A program made the translations under genes and the position numbers. The notes beneath the pieces were generated by a model, which saw nothing but the letters and a program-made list of their open reading frames with translations, did not search any database and was not told where the DNA came from. From Bacteroidota bacterium (GTDB lineage Bacteria > Bacteroidota > Bacteroidia > Bacteroidales > JAAUTT01), in NCBI GenBank assembly GCA_023429135.1, contig JAEYWD010000117.1, forward strand, positions 1 through 11,564: DNA of 11,564 nt, read 5' to 3'. Position 1 is the first letter of the stretch. Each line of letters begins with the position of its first letter. This document shows, in pieces, positions 1 through 7,773 of the stretch.

Positions 1-30
1 TTTTACAAATAGATGGCCTAAAAAGTGTGC

Positions 31-220
31 ATTAAATCCTGAAGGGATTTAATATGATTAGCCCCGTACGAAGTGCGGGGTAAATGCGGGAAAACAAATT
101 CGCAACACTGAAAGTGTTGAATATAAAACAAAACTGAACACCTTCAGTGTTCAGAATTCCCTTTACCTGAAACACCCGGATTGCATCCGGGGCTAATCAT
201 ATTTAAGTCCTTCGGACTTA
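31..220. repeat. REP-like composite of six hairpins in two inverted units
   Basis: Six short hairpins occur in a row: 31-53 (9-bp stem), 62-80 (8 bp including one G-T pair, loop GAA), 103-119 (7 bp, loop GAA), 134-154 (8 bp, loop CTTCA), 175-191 (7 bp, loop TGC) and 204-220 (7 bp, loop TTC). The right half is the reverse complement of the left half in order and sequence. A 15-nt word at 51-65 (AATATGATTAGCCCC) is repeated exactly inverted at 189-203, and the hairpins pair up as 1/6, 2/5 and 3/4. Stems differ between halves but keep pairing; for example an A-T pair in hairpin 1 is G-C in hairpin 6. No protein is encoded. The arrangement resembles REP/BIME repeats mobilised by Y1 (IS200-like, RAYT) transposases; that attribution is inference, since no transposase gene is in the window. 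It could also act as a 3' barrier for transcripts arriving from the permease gene. Confidence 0.8.
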
Positions 221-237
221 TTCAGCAGATCCTATTT

Positions 238-426
238 AGCAAACGATTTCAACGTCTTAGCAAGTCATTTCGACTCGAGAGCAAGTGATTTCAACTCGAG
301 AGCGAACCATTTCAACATGAGAGCGAGTGATTTCAACATGAGAGCGATCGATTTCAACATGAGAGCAAGTGATTTCAAGTCGAGAGCGATCGATTTCAAC
401 ATGAGAGCAAGTGATATTAACTCGAG
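238..426. repeat. 21-bp tandem repeat array, nine units
   Basis: The trinucleotide AGC recurs at exactly 21-bp spacing from 238 (238, 259, 280, 301, 322, 343, 364, 385, 406), giving nine units without an indel. Each unit is AGC, then five variable bases (aaacg, aagtc, aagtg, gaacc, gagtg, gatcg), then a conserved stretch close to ATTTCAACATGAG, where CAT alternates with CTC. The phase breaks at 427, directly beside the stop codon of the permease gene. On the minus strand the array is open in the same frame as that gene: 56 codons at 260-427 before a TAA at 257-259, spelling a 7-residue motif close to SHVEITR. It is a minisatellite. Whether it is ever translated is unknown. Confidence 0.9.
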
Positions 427-427
427 C

Positions 428-1534
428 TTAATACCACTTAAACAACTTTAATCCGGCAATAAAGAAAACAAAACCTTCAACTATCAGAATTAGGGTTGGC
501 AGAATTGTTTCACTCAAGCCCGCTCCCTCATTAAATATTGCTCTTACTCCATCGTTTACCATGGTTAATGGTAGAGGGCGTATCACACTGATAATCCAGT
601 CGGGGAAAGTATGATAGCTGAAGAAAACGCCCGAAAGTACCATCATTGGGGTTACAATGGCATTGATTAAACCATTGCCAACTTCGGGGCTAGCAGTACG
701 GCTCGAAATTAATACAGCAAGGCCTGAGAAAGCTGCATTTCCTGCTGTCAATAATAATATCAGTGCAAAAATATTCCCTTGTATTTCTAATCCGAAATAG
801 AAATATGCGAAAAGTACAAGAATGGTGGCCTCCACGACATTCATAGTAAAACGGGCAGTGAAAAGTGATGTTAAGAAAACAGTTTTATTCATAGGTGTGG
901 CTACCATCCGTCGAAGCAGCTTTTTCGACCGTTTTTCGATCAAACTGTAACTTAAGCCCCACATGCAGCTCATCATGATACCCATACCGAGTAATCCCGG
1001 AATCAGGAAGTCCACGTATCGGGTGCCCGCAAGTGTTAGCGGTTCTGCGTGGGTGTTGAGGTCGGCAAAATAAGCTGGGCCTTTTTGAATTAGTCCTGAT
1101 GTATGAATAAAAAGAAGCTGGGCTTCCTGATTCATCCGATCGAAATAATATGCAGGAACATCGTTTTTGAAATCAATTACCAGCGACGTTTCACCTTTTT
1201 TAAGCATAATATTGGCTTCGTCCCAGGTTTTTGGGTAAAAGTTCAGAAGAACTTTACCGGTCTTCTTGTCGGTGTAACTGAATTGATAACAGGTTTGACC
1301 TTTCGAAAAGGTTTTATTCAGATTGAGTTTGGAACTGAAAGCTTTTGGTAAAATGTCGGCCTTGCTCGTATTGGCTATAAAAACCACATTGCCAGTTAAA
1401 CCTGGCTTTTGCGTAAAAGCGATTCCAAGTCCCCAAGCCATAAGAATGGGAAACACAACTCCCCAGAAAATGACAGATGGCTCACGAATTATTTCTTTGA
1501 AATGGGAAATTAGCAACTGAGAAAACTGCTTCAT
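428..1534 (-). CDS. ABC-2 type transporter permease
   Basis: A 368-residue membrane subunit of an ABC exporter in the inner membrane; the substrate is not evident. It has the usual ABC-2 layout: a short cytoplasmic N-terminus, a first membrane segment at about residues 21-41, a hydrophilic extracytoplasmic domain at about 42-170, then further membrane segments near 173-198, 222-247, 252-277, 287-307 and 343-363. A cytoplasmic loop follows the second segment (IEKRSKKLLRRMVATPM, about 199-215), as expected for coupling to the ATPase. The chosen ATG (1532-1534) is followed by a typical amphipathic start. The ATPase gene lies 80 bp upstream on the same strand and is the obvious partner. The C-terminus (LKLFKWY) looks complete even though the stop codon touches the 21-bp repeat array. 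DrrB/YhhJ-like drug or lipid exporters are the nearest families. Confidence 0.9.
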   Translation of the reverse strand: MKQFSQLLISHFKEIIREPSVIFWGVVFPILMAWGLGIAFTQKPGLTGNVVFIANTSKADILPKAFSSKLNLNKTFSKGQTCYQFSYTDKKTGKVLLNFYPKTWDEANIMLKKGETSLVIDFKNDVPAYYFDRMNQEAQLLFIHTSGLIQKGPAYFADLNTHAEPLTLAGTRYVDFLIPGLLGMGIMMSCMWGLSYSLIEKRSKKLLRRMVATPMNKTVFLTSLFTARFTMNVVEATILVLFAYFYFGLEIQGNIFALILLLTAGNAAFSGLAVLISSRTASPEVGNGLINAIVTPMMVLSGVFFSYHTFPDWIISVIRPLPLTMVNDGVRAIFNEGAGLSETILPTLILIVEGFVFFIAGLKLFKWY

Positions 1535-1543
1535 TATTGAATT

Positions 1544-1609
1544 AGTATAAAGTATTTAGTATGAAGTAATGAGATAAATAACCCGTAACCCGTAACCCGT
1601 AACTCGTAA
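1544..1609. repeat. Heptanucleotide repeats filling the ATPase-permease gap
   Basis: Reading the plus strand from 1544 the sequence falls into 7-mers: agtataa, agtattt, agtatga, agtaatg, agataaa, then TA, then acccgta three times (1581-1601) and actcgta (1602-1608). Almost the whole 80-bp gap is therefore period-7 sequence of two related types. No gene, clear promoter or terminator is visible here. Because both flanking genes are on the minus strand, the repeats would lie in the untranslated spacer of a shared mRNA. Confidence 0.75.
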
Positions 1610-1614
1610 CAACT

Positions 1615-2568
1615 CTACGACTCCTGCTCGTTTAAATGCCGGCCAGTAAGAGTTGTAAAAACATCATCGAGGGTTGCTTTCCGGTAATTAAACTGATTAA
1701 TGTTTACGTTGTGCCTGTTTAAAAGCTCAAAAAGCTCGGGCATATCCTGCTGCACCTTTTTTACATATAAGCGTCCCGATAATTTTTCGGGAATCCATTC
1801 AATGCACATATCAGTATTTGGTTGAAGATGCCAGTTTTCCGGAGGCGCCTTGTGCAGTGAAAAATCTACGATTTCATAAAAATTATTGAGTTGTATGATT
1901 TCTTCAAGTGTGCCCTGACTCAGGATTTTCCCGTGATCCATTATCACAATACGGTCGCATAATACTTCAGCTTCTTCCATATAATGCGTTGTAAGAATAA
2001 GGGAGGTGTTGATTTCGTTTTTCAGGTTTTGCAGAATGCTCCATATTTCGCGACGGGCATTCGGGTCGAGACCTGTTGTTGGCTCATCCAGAAGCAGAAT
2101 CTGCGGATTGTTGAGGAGTGCAATCCCCAAAGCCAGTCTTTGGCGTTGGCCCCCCGAAAGGTTTACTACATAAGCATTTCTTTTCTCCGATAAACCCACC
2201 AGGTCAATTACTTCGTTTACCCTTTTTGATCCCAGCTTATAAAAGCTGGCAAAGAGCATTCCGGTTTCGTAGGTGGTAAGCTTGTCGATAAACCGTGTTT
2301 CCTGAAGCGAAAGTCCAATGATATGGTGAAGCTCTTCTTTGTGCCCTTTCCATTGTTTCCCCTGAAGAGTAATCTCGCCTTCGTCAGGATGCTGAATACC
2401 TTCTATCATCTCGACCAAGGTTGTTTTACCGGCGCCATTAGGGCCCAGCAAAGCAAGGTATTCGCCTTTCTCAACATGTAAATCTACTCCATCAACAGCT
2501 TTAACTGTTTTAAAGTATTTCTTTACATTCTTAACTTCCAGAATTTTCTGATCGTTTGTTGTCATCAT
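1615..2568 (-). CDS. ABC transporter ATP-binding protein (DrrA/CcmA type)
   Basis: A 317-residue nucleotide-binding subunit that powers an ABC-2 exporter. Visible motifs are Walker A GPNGAGKT (42-49), Q-loop Gln89, signature LSGGQ (137-141), Walker B ILLLDEP (157-163), D-loop GLDP (166-169) and H-loop His195 in TTHYMEEAE. About 95 residues follow the ATPase core (from about 222), as in DrrA-like proteins, ending in the common TLDDVFTTLTGR segment (299-310). The start is ATG at 2566-2568, which overlaps the amidotransferase stop as ATGA; a second ATG follows immediately (2563-2565) and could be used instead. The permease encoded 80 bp downstream is its likely partner. All catalytic residues are present, so it should be active. 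The substrate cannot be read from the sequence. Confidence 0.95.
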   Translation of the reverse strand: MMTTNDQKILEVKNVKKYFKTVKAVDGVDLHVEKGEYLALLGPNGAGKTTLVEMIEGIQHPDEGEITLQGKQWKGHKEELHHIIGLSLQETRFIDKLTTYETGMLFASFYKLGSKRVNEVIDLVGLSEKRNAYVVNLSGGQRQRLALGIALLNNPQILLLDEPTTGLDPNARREIWSILQNLKNEINTSLILTTHYMEEAEVLCDRIVIMDHGKILSQGTLEEIIQLNNFYEIVDFSLHKAPPENWHLQPNTDMCIEWIPEKLSGRLYVKKVQQDMPELFELLNRHNVNINQFNYRKATLDDVFTTLTGRHLNEQES

Positions 2569-3257
2569 TTCTTTGCAGTATGCTTTTCCCTGAGATAGTC
2601 CAAGAGGGAAAACAAAACTTTATTGGCTTTTGTTGCATTTTTTTCGGTTCCGGCAATCATGTCATCAATGGTTTGGATGTACTGGCCGGATGTTAGTTCA
2701 TCAGAGCAATTATCGACCATTCCTGCAATAGCCAGGGGAGTCATTTCTAAATGGCATTGCATTGCAAGTACGTTATTCCCATAAAGGAATATTTGATTTT
2801 TGCACCCTTTGCTGGAGGCAATTAACCGTGCGCCTTCGGGTAAATCAAAGGTTTCGCCATGCCAGTGAAACACTTTTATTTTAGAGGGAATAATGGTTTC
2901 ATCGTTTTCACGAAGAATGGGAAACCAGCCTATTTCTTTGTTTTTTGCCTTGTAAACTTTGCTGCCGAGAGCATTTGCAATAAGCTGCGATCCCAGACAA
3001 ATTCCAACCACAAGCTTGTTTGCATCGATACACGTGCGAATGAACTTTTTTTCTTCAATAAGCCAGGGAAGCTCTTTCTCATCGTTAACACTCATAGAGC
3101 CGCCCATCACAATTAACCAGTCATTTTCTTCAGGTGCCGGAAGCGGTTCATTTTTGTACATGTGTACAAAGCGAATCTCAAAACCTTTGTCCTCTAACCA
3201 CTCCTGGACTGCAAAAGGTTCCTCAAAAGGTTCGTGCTGTATTATTAAGGCTTTCAT
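2565..3257 (-). CDS. Class I glutamine amidotransferase-like protein (GMP-synthase GATase type)
   Basis: A 230-residue single-domain protein of the class I (triad) glutamine amidotransferase superfamily, which hydrolyses glutamine to pass ammonia to an acceptor, or acts as a related peptidase or hydrolase. The nucleophile elbow GICLGSQ gives Cys87, and QCHLEMT gives His169 and Glu171, so the Cys-His-Glu triad is intact. MGGSMSV (51-57), near the expected oxyanion-strand position, and HWHGETF (131-137) are typical of the stand-alone family annotated as GMP synthase-like or YfeJ-like. There is no synthetase domain, so it is not GuaA. It is cytoplasmic, with no signal peptide. Its stop overlaps the ATPase start by 4 bp (ATGA), suggesting translational coupling, yet no functional link to an ABC exporter is known to me. 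The acceptor substrate is unknown. Confidence 0.88.
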   Translation of the reverse strand: MKALIIQHEPFEEPFAVQEWLEDKGFEIRFVHMYKNEPLPAPEENDWLIVMGGSMSVNDEKELPWLIEEKKFIRTCIDANKLVVGICLGSQLIANALGSKVYKAKNKEIGWFPILRENDETIIPSKIKVFHWHGETFDLPEGARLIASSKGCKNQIFLYGNNVLAMQCHLEMTPLAIAGMVDNCSDELTSGQYIQTIDDMIAGTEKNATKANKVLFSLLDYLREKHTAKK

Positions 3258-3330
3258 TTTTTTGTTAACTTGATGATGGCTTTAAAACTTCAGGTATTGT
3301 TATTACTTAAATAGTCTATATTTTCTTGTC

Positions 3331-3358
3331 TTACTACTTTCGACTTACTACTTACGAC
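3331..3358. repeat. 14-bp tandem repeat (2 x 7) upstream of the amidotransferase gene
   Basis: TTACTACTTTCGAC (3331-3344) is followed at once by TTACTACTTACGAC (3345-3358), 13 of 14 bases identical, and each copy splits into two similar 7-mers. It lies in the 105-bp gap between the TolC-like gene and the amidotransferase gene. I find no convincing TAnnTTTG promoter box on the minus strand of this gap, and no rho-independent terminator after the TolC-like gene, so readthrough from the efflux operon is possible. Confidence 0.7.
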
Positions 3359-3362
3359 TAAA

Positions 3363-4697
3363 CTAAAAATACTCCTCAATACTGCCACTGATCTGCTTCA
3401 GTGTAATTTCTGCAAGCTTGGCGAGATACTGAGCGTTGATAAACCTGTTACTGGCATCAAGAAAATTCTTCTGAATTTCGCGCATTTCAATTCCGGCAAG
3501 CGCACCGAGTCGATATCGGGCTAAAGCTATGTCGAGGTTTTCGCGTGAGGTTTCCAGATTTTGGGTTTCGAGCGACAAAACCCTCAGGTTATTTGTATAG
3601 TTGTTCCAAACCTGATTAAGCTCCGAAGTAATTTCCAGTTTAAGGTTTTCGTATTCAAGATCACGGTTTTCCTGAACAATACGGGCATTCTTCATCTGTC
3701 GTCTGTTGTCGAAACGGTTGAATAATGTCCAGTTTACTGTTGCTCCGTAGGTAAATCCGGTGGAGCGGCTCGTTTTTGCAAATCCAATTTCAGCTTCGGT
3801 ATTTGAATATTGGTAACCAGCATTCAAAGATATGGAAGGGTAATATCGTGATCGTATTGCTTTGATATCCTGATCGCTTAACCATTGATTCTGACCTGCT
3901 ATTAAAAGGCTTGTGTTCTTTTCTAAAGTATTTTTCAGCAGGTTTTCGAATAGCAGGTTTTTTTCAATAAGAATACTGTCATCCCAATTTTGGGGAATAT
4001 TCAATGTATAAGCTAAAATTCTGCTCAGTTCAAGTTTGGAAGTAGTCACGGCCTCCTCCTGACGAAGATACAGTGAGCTGTCGGCATTGAAATCACCCTG
4101 AGCCTGAAGAAACTCCAGACGTGAGAAACTACCTAACTTGTACTTCTCCGAAGCAATTGCCAAACGTTCTGAAGATAGTTTCATACCATATCTCATGGCC
4201 TCGAGCAATTGCGTTTGTCTTATAAGGTTAAAGTATTCACTGGCAATCTGTGCCGAAAGGTTCTCTACATCCATTCGGGTATTGAGTTTGCCAAGTTCAG
4301 CAAGCTCTTTTACTCTGTTGTATTCAACAATCATTCCAAAGCCATCAAATACACGCCAGTCGAGAACAAGGTTGCCATTTACAGTTTTGGTTACAGCATT
4401 ATCAACTTCTCTTACAGCGCCTGAAAAAGGAACTTGTTTTGAATCAGCAGTTAATTTTGATTGTCGGCCTGTTGCCGATAATGAAGGAAAGAAAGCATAT
4501 TTGGCAAAATTTAAATTGTTCTGCAGGACTTCCTCATCATTACGTGCTATTAAAATTGAATAGTTTTTTTCTAGTCCAATGGCAAGTAAACGCTTAAGGG
4601 ATATTGAGTCCTGCCCGATCGAATTCATAGAAGTCAGGAGTAGCAGAACAATGAATCCTGTGCTTTTTATGTGAATTGAATTTAGAAACTTATACAT
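3363..4697 (-). CDS. TolC-family outer-membrane efflux channel
   Basis: A 444-residue outer membrane factor that would complete the tripartite efflux pump encoded immediately upstream. The N-terminus has Lys11, a hydrophobic run at about 14-22 and a small-residue region ending near 28, consistent with a Sec signal peptide. The mature part shows the two repeated OEP-type halves (about 32-220 and 240-435). These are rich in long amphipathic helices with the recurring pattern of a helix leading into an ARYRLGALAGIEM-like turn (about 391-403), matched in the first half by SEKYKLGSFSRLEF; this is characteristic of TolC homologues. No lipobox cysteine is seen after the signal peptide. The ATG (4695-4697) lies within the end of the RND gene, an 8-bp overlap, so the two are almost certainly co-transcribed. 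The stop at 3363-3365 ends the operon or precedes the amidotransferase gene by 105 bp. Confidence 0.93.
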   Translation of the reverse strand: MYKFLNSIHIKSTGFIVLLLLTSMNSIGQDSISLKRLLAIGLEKNYSILIARNDEEVLQNNLNFAKYAFFPSLSATGRQSKLTADSKQVPFSGAVREVDNAVTKTVNGNLVLDWRVFDGFGMIVEYNRVKELAELGKLNTRMDVENLSAQIASEYFNLIRQTQLLEAMRYGMKLSSERLAIASEKYKLGSFSRLEFLQAQGDFNADSSLYLRQEEAVTTSKLELSRILAYTLNIPQNWDDSILIEKNLLFENLLKNTLEKNTSLLIAGQNQWLSDQDIKAIRSRYYPSISLNAGYQYSNTEAEIGFAKTSRSTGFTYGATVNWTLFNRFDNRRQMKNARIVQENRDLEYENLKLEITSELNQVWNNYTNNLRVLSLETQNLETSRENLDIALARYRLGALAGIEMREIQKNFLDASNRFINAQYLAKLAEITLKQISGSIEEYF

Positions 4698-7600
4698 TCT
4701 CTGGTTTATTTAAATCTTCAGTTACGTTGCTTACATCTTTTTTCGTCTCGGAAATAAAGCTGTAGATAGCCGGCACTACATAAAGGGTTAATGTTGTGGA
4801 AATAAGTAATCCTCCAACTACTGCAATGCCCATGGATACCCGGCTTTCAGATCCGGCTCCGAGAGCAAGTGCTATAGGAAGGGCTCCAAGTACGGTTGCC
4901 AAACTAGTCATCAAAATAGGGCGGAATCGCGATACTGATGCATCAACAATGGCATCCATTTTCCCTAATCCTGCAGCTTTTCGCTGATTTGCAAATTCCA
5001 CAATCAGAATACCGTTTTTCGATACAAGTCCTATAAGCATAATCATACCAATCTGGCTGAAAATATTCATGGTTTGATTGAAGTACCAGAGGAATATTAA
5101 AGCTCCCGAAAGAGCTAGTGGTACGGTAAACATGATAATAAGCGGGTCGCGGAAACTCTCGAACTGAGCTGCCAGAACCAGGTAAATAAGTACCAGCGCA
5201 AGAATAAAGGCGAAAAGTAAACTCGAGGAACTTTCCGAAAACTCTTTAGAATCTCCGGCAAGTGCTGTGGAATAGGTTTCGTCGAGGACTTTTGCAGCTA
5301 TTTTATCCATTTCTTCAATACCTTCACCTATTGTGTGTCCTTTTACAAGTCCTGCCGATATAGTTGCTGCTACCAGACGGTTGTAGCGGTACAACTGGGG
5401 AGGACTGCTTTCGTTTTGCAGTGTAACCAGATTGTCAAGCTGAACCATCTTCCCACTGCTGCTCCTCACATAAATAGATTTAAGGTCGAGAGGGTCGTTC
5501 CTGTTTTCGCGGGTAAGCTGGCCAATAACCTGGTATTGTTTTCCATTCATTATAAAATACCCAAACCGCTGACCACTCAAAGCAAGCTGTAAAGTTTGTG
5601 CAATATCCTGTGTAGAAACACCCATCAGTACAGATTTCTCCCTGTTTATTTTAACGCGGAGTTCAGGTTTGTTAAACTTCAGGTTAAGATCCACCACCTG
5701 GAATATCGGACTTTTTGCAGCTTCGGCCATAAATTCCGGTAGTTTTTCACCTAAGTCTTCCAGTTCCTGAGCCTGAATAACATATTGAACCGGCAATCCG
5801 CTTCTGCGTCCTCCGATGGTTTGTTGCTGTGTTGCAAAAGATCGGGCGCCGGTAAGTTGGCGGGTTTCGTTGGAAAGATCATCGAAAATTTCCTGTTGCG
5901 ACCGGTCTCTTTCATGAGGATCTTTTAAAATTAACCTGATGAAGCCTGAATTTACCGAGCCACCTCCAAAACCAGGGGCAGTGATGGTAATGAGACGTTC
6001 GGCCTCCGGTGTTTTTTTCTGCATAATCTTGGTAAGCTCATCCATGTATTGGTTCATGTATTCAAAGCCGGTACCTTCAGGGGCTACCGATCTTATCATC
6101 AGGGCGGAACGATCCTCAAGCGGCGCCATTTCGGAGGGGAGCGTTTTCCCAATTACAAAAATGGCGGCAAAAGCTATTACCATGATAATCAAAGCCCAGA
6201 GGGGCCTTTTCAGAAAAGAGGTAAGGCTTTTTCTGTAAACGTTGTGTAACCATTCAAAAAACGGTTCTGTTTTTCGATATAACCAATTATGATGTGAGTG
6301 AGCCTTTAAAATCTTTACGGAAAGCATCGGTGTCAGACTCAATGCAAGAAAAGCAGAAATGCCAACCGCTCCTGCAATAACAACACCAAATTCCCTGAAA
6401 AGTCGGCCGGTTACTCCCTGAAGGAAAATGATAGGGAAAAATACTGCAATCAGTGTAACGGTTGTAGCAATAACGGCAAAAAAGATTTCTGAGGATCCCT
6501 TAATACCTGCCTCGAGTGGAGACATTCCCTCCTCAATTTTGGTATAGATGTTCTCCAGAACTACAATGGCATCATCTACAACAAGTCCAATTGCGAGCAC
6601 AATACCCAGAAGTGTAAGTACATTAATTGAAAATCCGGCAACGTACATAATAAAGAAGGCGCCAATTAATGAAACCGGAATTACTACTACAGGAATAAAG
6701 GTTGACCGCCATTCACGCAAAAACAGGAATATAATAAGGATAACAAGTAAAAAAGCTATAATTATGGTCTGTTCAACTTCAACAATTGACTCGCGAATAT
6801 ATTTGGTGTTGTCGAAGGTGATGAAAGCCTGTATATCAGCAGGTAAATCTTTTTGAATTACTTTAATTCTTTTATATACTTCGTCCGAAATATCTATATG
6901 GTTAGAGCCTGGCTGTGGTATAACAGCACAAGCTATCATTGGTACTCCGTTCAGTTTTAGAATGGTGCGTTCGTTTTCTGAAGCAAGTTCTGCATATCCT
7001 ACGTCGCTCATTCTAACAACCTGACTACCGGTTTCTTTAATAACCATATTGTTGAAGTCGGCTGGAGTCTGGAATCGGCCAATAGTTCTAACTGTAAGTT
7101 CTGTATTTTGTCCCTCAATTCTGCCTGATGGCAGTTCAATATTCTCCCGAAGCATTGCACTCCGGATGTCGAGAGGGGTGAGTGAATAAGCTGCCAATCG
7201 TGCGGGATCAATTCGGAGCCGCATGGAGTATCGTTGTCCACCCCAGATGGCTACCGAGCTTACTCCTGATATAGTTTGAAGTCGTTCTTTAAAAACAATC
7301 TCAGCAAACTCTGTTAATTCCATCAGCGATCTGCCAGTACTCGAAATATTCATAATAATAATGGGATCCGAATCGGCATCTGCCTTAGTAACAATGGGAG
7401 GGTCAACATCAGCAGGCAACAAACGCACAGCTTGTGAAACCTTGTCGCGAACATCGTTTGCTGCTGTTTCCAGATCTATATCGAGAGTAAACTCAACCGT
7501 AATATTGCTGTTACCGTCGCGACTGATACTTGATATGGACCGGATCCCTGCAATACCATTGATAGATTGCTCCAGAGGTTCTGTAATTTGTGTTTCAATA

Positions 7601-7773
7601 ATGTCGGCATTTGCTCCAACATAGCTGGTCGATACTGTAATAATAGGAGGGTCGACACTCGGATATTCACGGACTCCCAAAAAGGAAAGCCCAATAAAAC
7701 CCATAATGAGAATAAGCAAAGTACTAACTATTGTCAGTACCGGCCTTTTAATACTAAGTGAGGATAAACTCAT
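4690..7773 (-). CDS. RND multidrug efflux transporter (AcrB/HAE1-like)
   Basis: A 1027-residue proton-driven inner-membrane pump of the usual family length. It opens with the first membrane helix (SIKRPVLTIVSTLL) and the conserved periplasmic YPSVDPPIITVSTSYVGA region (38-54). It has the two large periplasmic loops and the transmembrane proton-relay residues: Asp400-Asp401 in GLVVDDAIVVLEN (helix 4) and Lys919 in LIGLVSKNGILIVEFA (helix 10). The helix 4 Asp pair and the absence of metal-site motifs favour the hydrophobic and amphiphilic drug (HAE1) branch over heavy-metal exporters. It starts at ATG 7771-7773, overlapping the adaptor stop by 4 bp (ATGA), and runs 8 bp into the TolC-like gene. 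Likely substrates are drugs, bile-like compounds or dyes; the exact range cannot be read from sequence. No regulator gene is adjacent. Confidence 0.97.
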   Translation of the reverse strand: MSLSSLSIKRPVLTIVSTLLILIMGFIGLSFLGVREYPSVDPPIITVSTSYVGANADIIETQITEPLEQSINGIAGIRSISSISRDGNSNITVEFTLDIDLETAANDVRDKVSQAVRLLPADVDPPIVTKADADSDPIIIMNISSTGRSLMELTEFAEIVFKERLQTISGVSSVAIWGGQRYSMRLRIDPARLAAYSLTPLDIRSAMLRENIELPSGRIEGQNTELTVRTIGRFQTPADFNNMVIKETGSQVVRMSDVGYAELASENERTILKLNGVPMIACAVIPQPGSNHIDISDEVYKRIKVIQKDLPADIQAFITFDNTKYIRESIVEVEQTIIIAFLLVILIIFLFLREWRSTFIPVVVIPVSLIGAFFIMYVAGFSINVLTLLGIVLAIGLVVDDAIVVLENIYTKIEEGMSPLEAGIKGSSEIFFAVIATTVTLIAVFFPIIFLQGVTGRLFREFGVVIAGAVGISAFLALSLTPMLSVKILKAHSHHNWLYRKTEPFFEWLHNVYRKSLTSFLKRPLWALIIMVIAFAAIFVIGKTLPSEMAPLEDRSALMIRSVAPEGTGFEYMNQYMDELTKIMQKKTPEAERLITITAPGFGGGSVNSGFIRLILKDPHERDRSQQEIFDDLSNETRQLTGARSFATQQQTIGGRRSGLPVQYVIQAQELEDLGEKLPEFMAEAAKSPIFQVVDLNLKFNKPELRVKINREKSVLMGVSTQDIAQTLQLALSGQRFGYFIMNGKQYQVIGQLTRENRNDPLDLKSIYVRSSSGKMVQLDNLVTLQNESSPPQLYRYNRLVAATISAGLVKGHTIGEGIEEMDKIAAKVLDETYSTALAGDSKEFSESSSSLLFAFILALVLIYLVLAAQFESFRDPLIIMFTVPLALSGALIFLWYFNQTMNIFSQIGMIMLIGLVSKNGILIVEFANQRKAAGLGKMDAIVDASVSRFRPILMTSLATVLGALPIALALGAGSESRVSMGIAVVGGLLISTTLTLYVVPAIYSFISETKKDVSNVTEDLNKPENV

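Noticed and set aside
31..220. Hairpins as a classical rho-independent terminator for the permease gene
   Set aside because: None of the stems is followed on the minus strand by a clear U-run, and the paired inverted layout is better explained by a repeat element. A barrier role is not excluded.
238..426. The 21-bp array as a CRISPR
   Set aside because: The period is only 21 bp, the variable block is 5 bases and recurs between units (aagtg and gatcg each appear more than once), and there are no cas genes. It is a minisatellite.
2565..3257. GMP synthase (GuaA)
   Set aside because: Only the amidotransferase domain is present; the ATP-pyrophosphatase and dimerisation domains are absent, and the following gene is an ABC ATPase.
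2859..3273. Plus-strand open frames of 85 and 104 codons
   Set aside because: They are antisense to the well-supported amidotransferase gene and have no independent motif or start context.
4138..4563. 141-codon plus-strand open frame
   Set aside because: It lies fully inside the TolC-like gene on the other strand; its Ser/Leu-rich composition is typical of an antisense frame.
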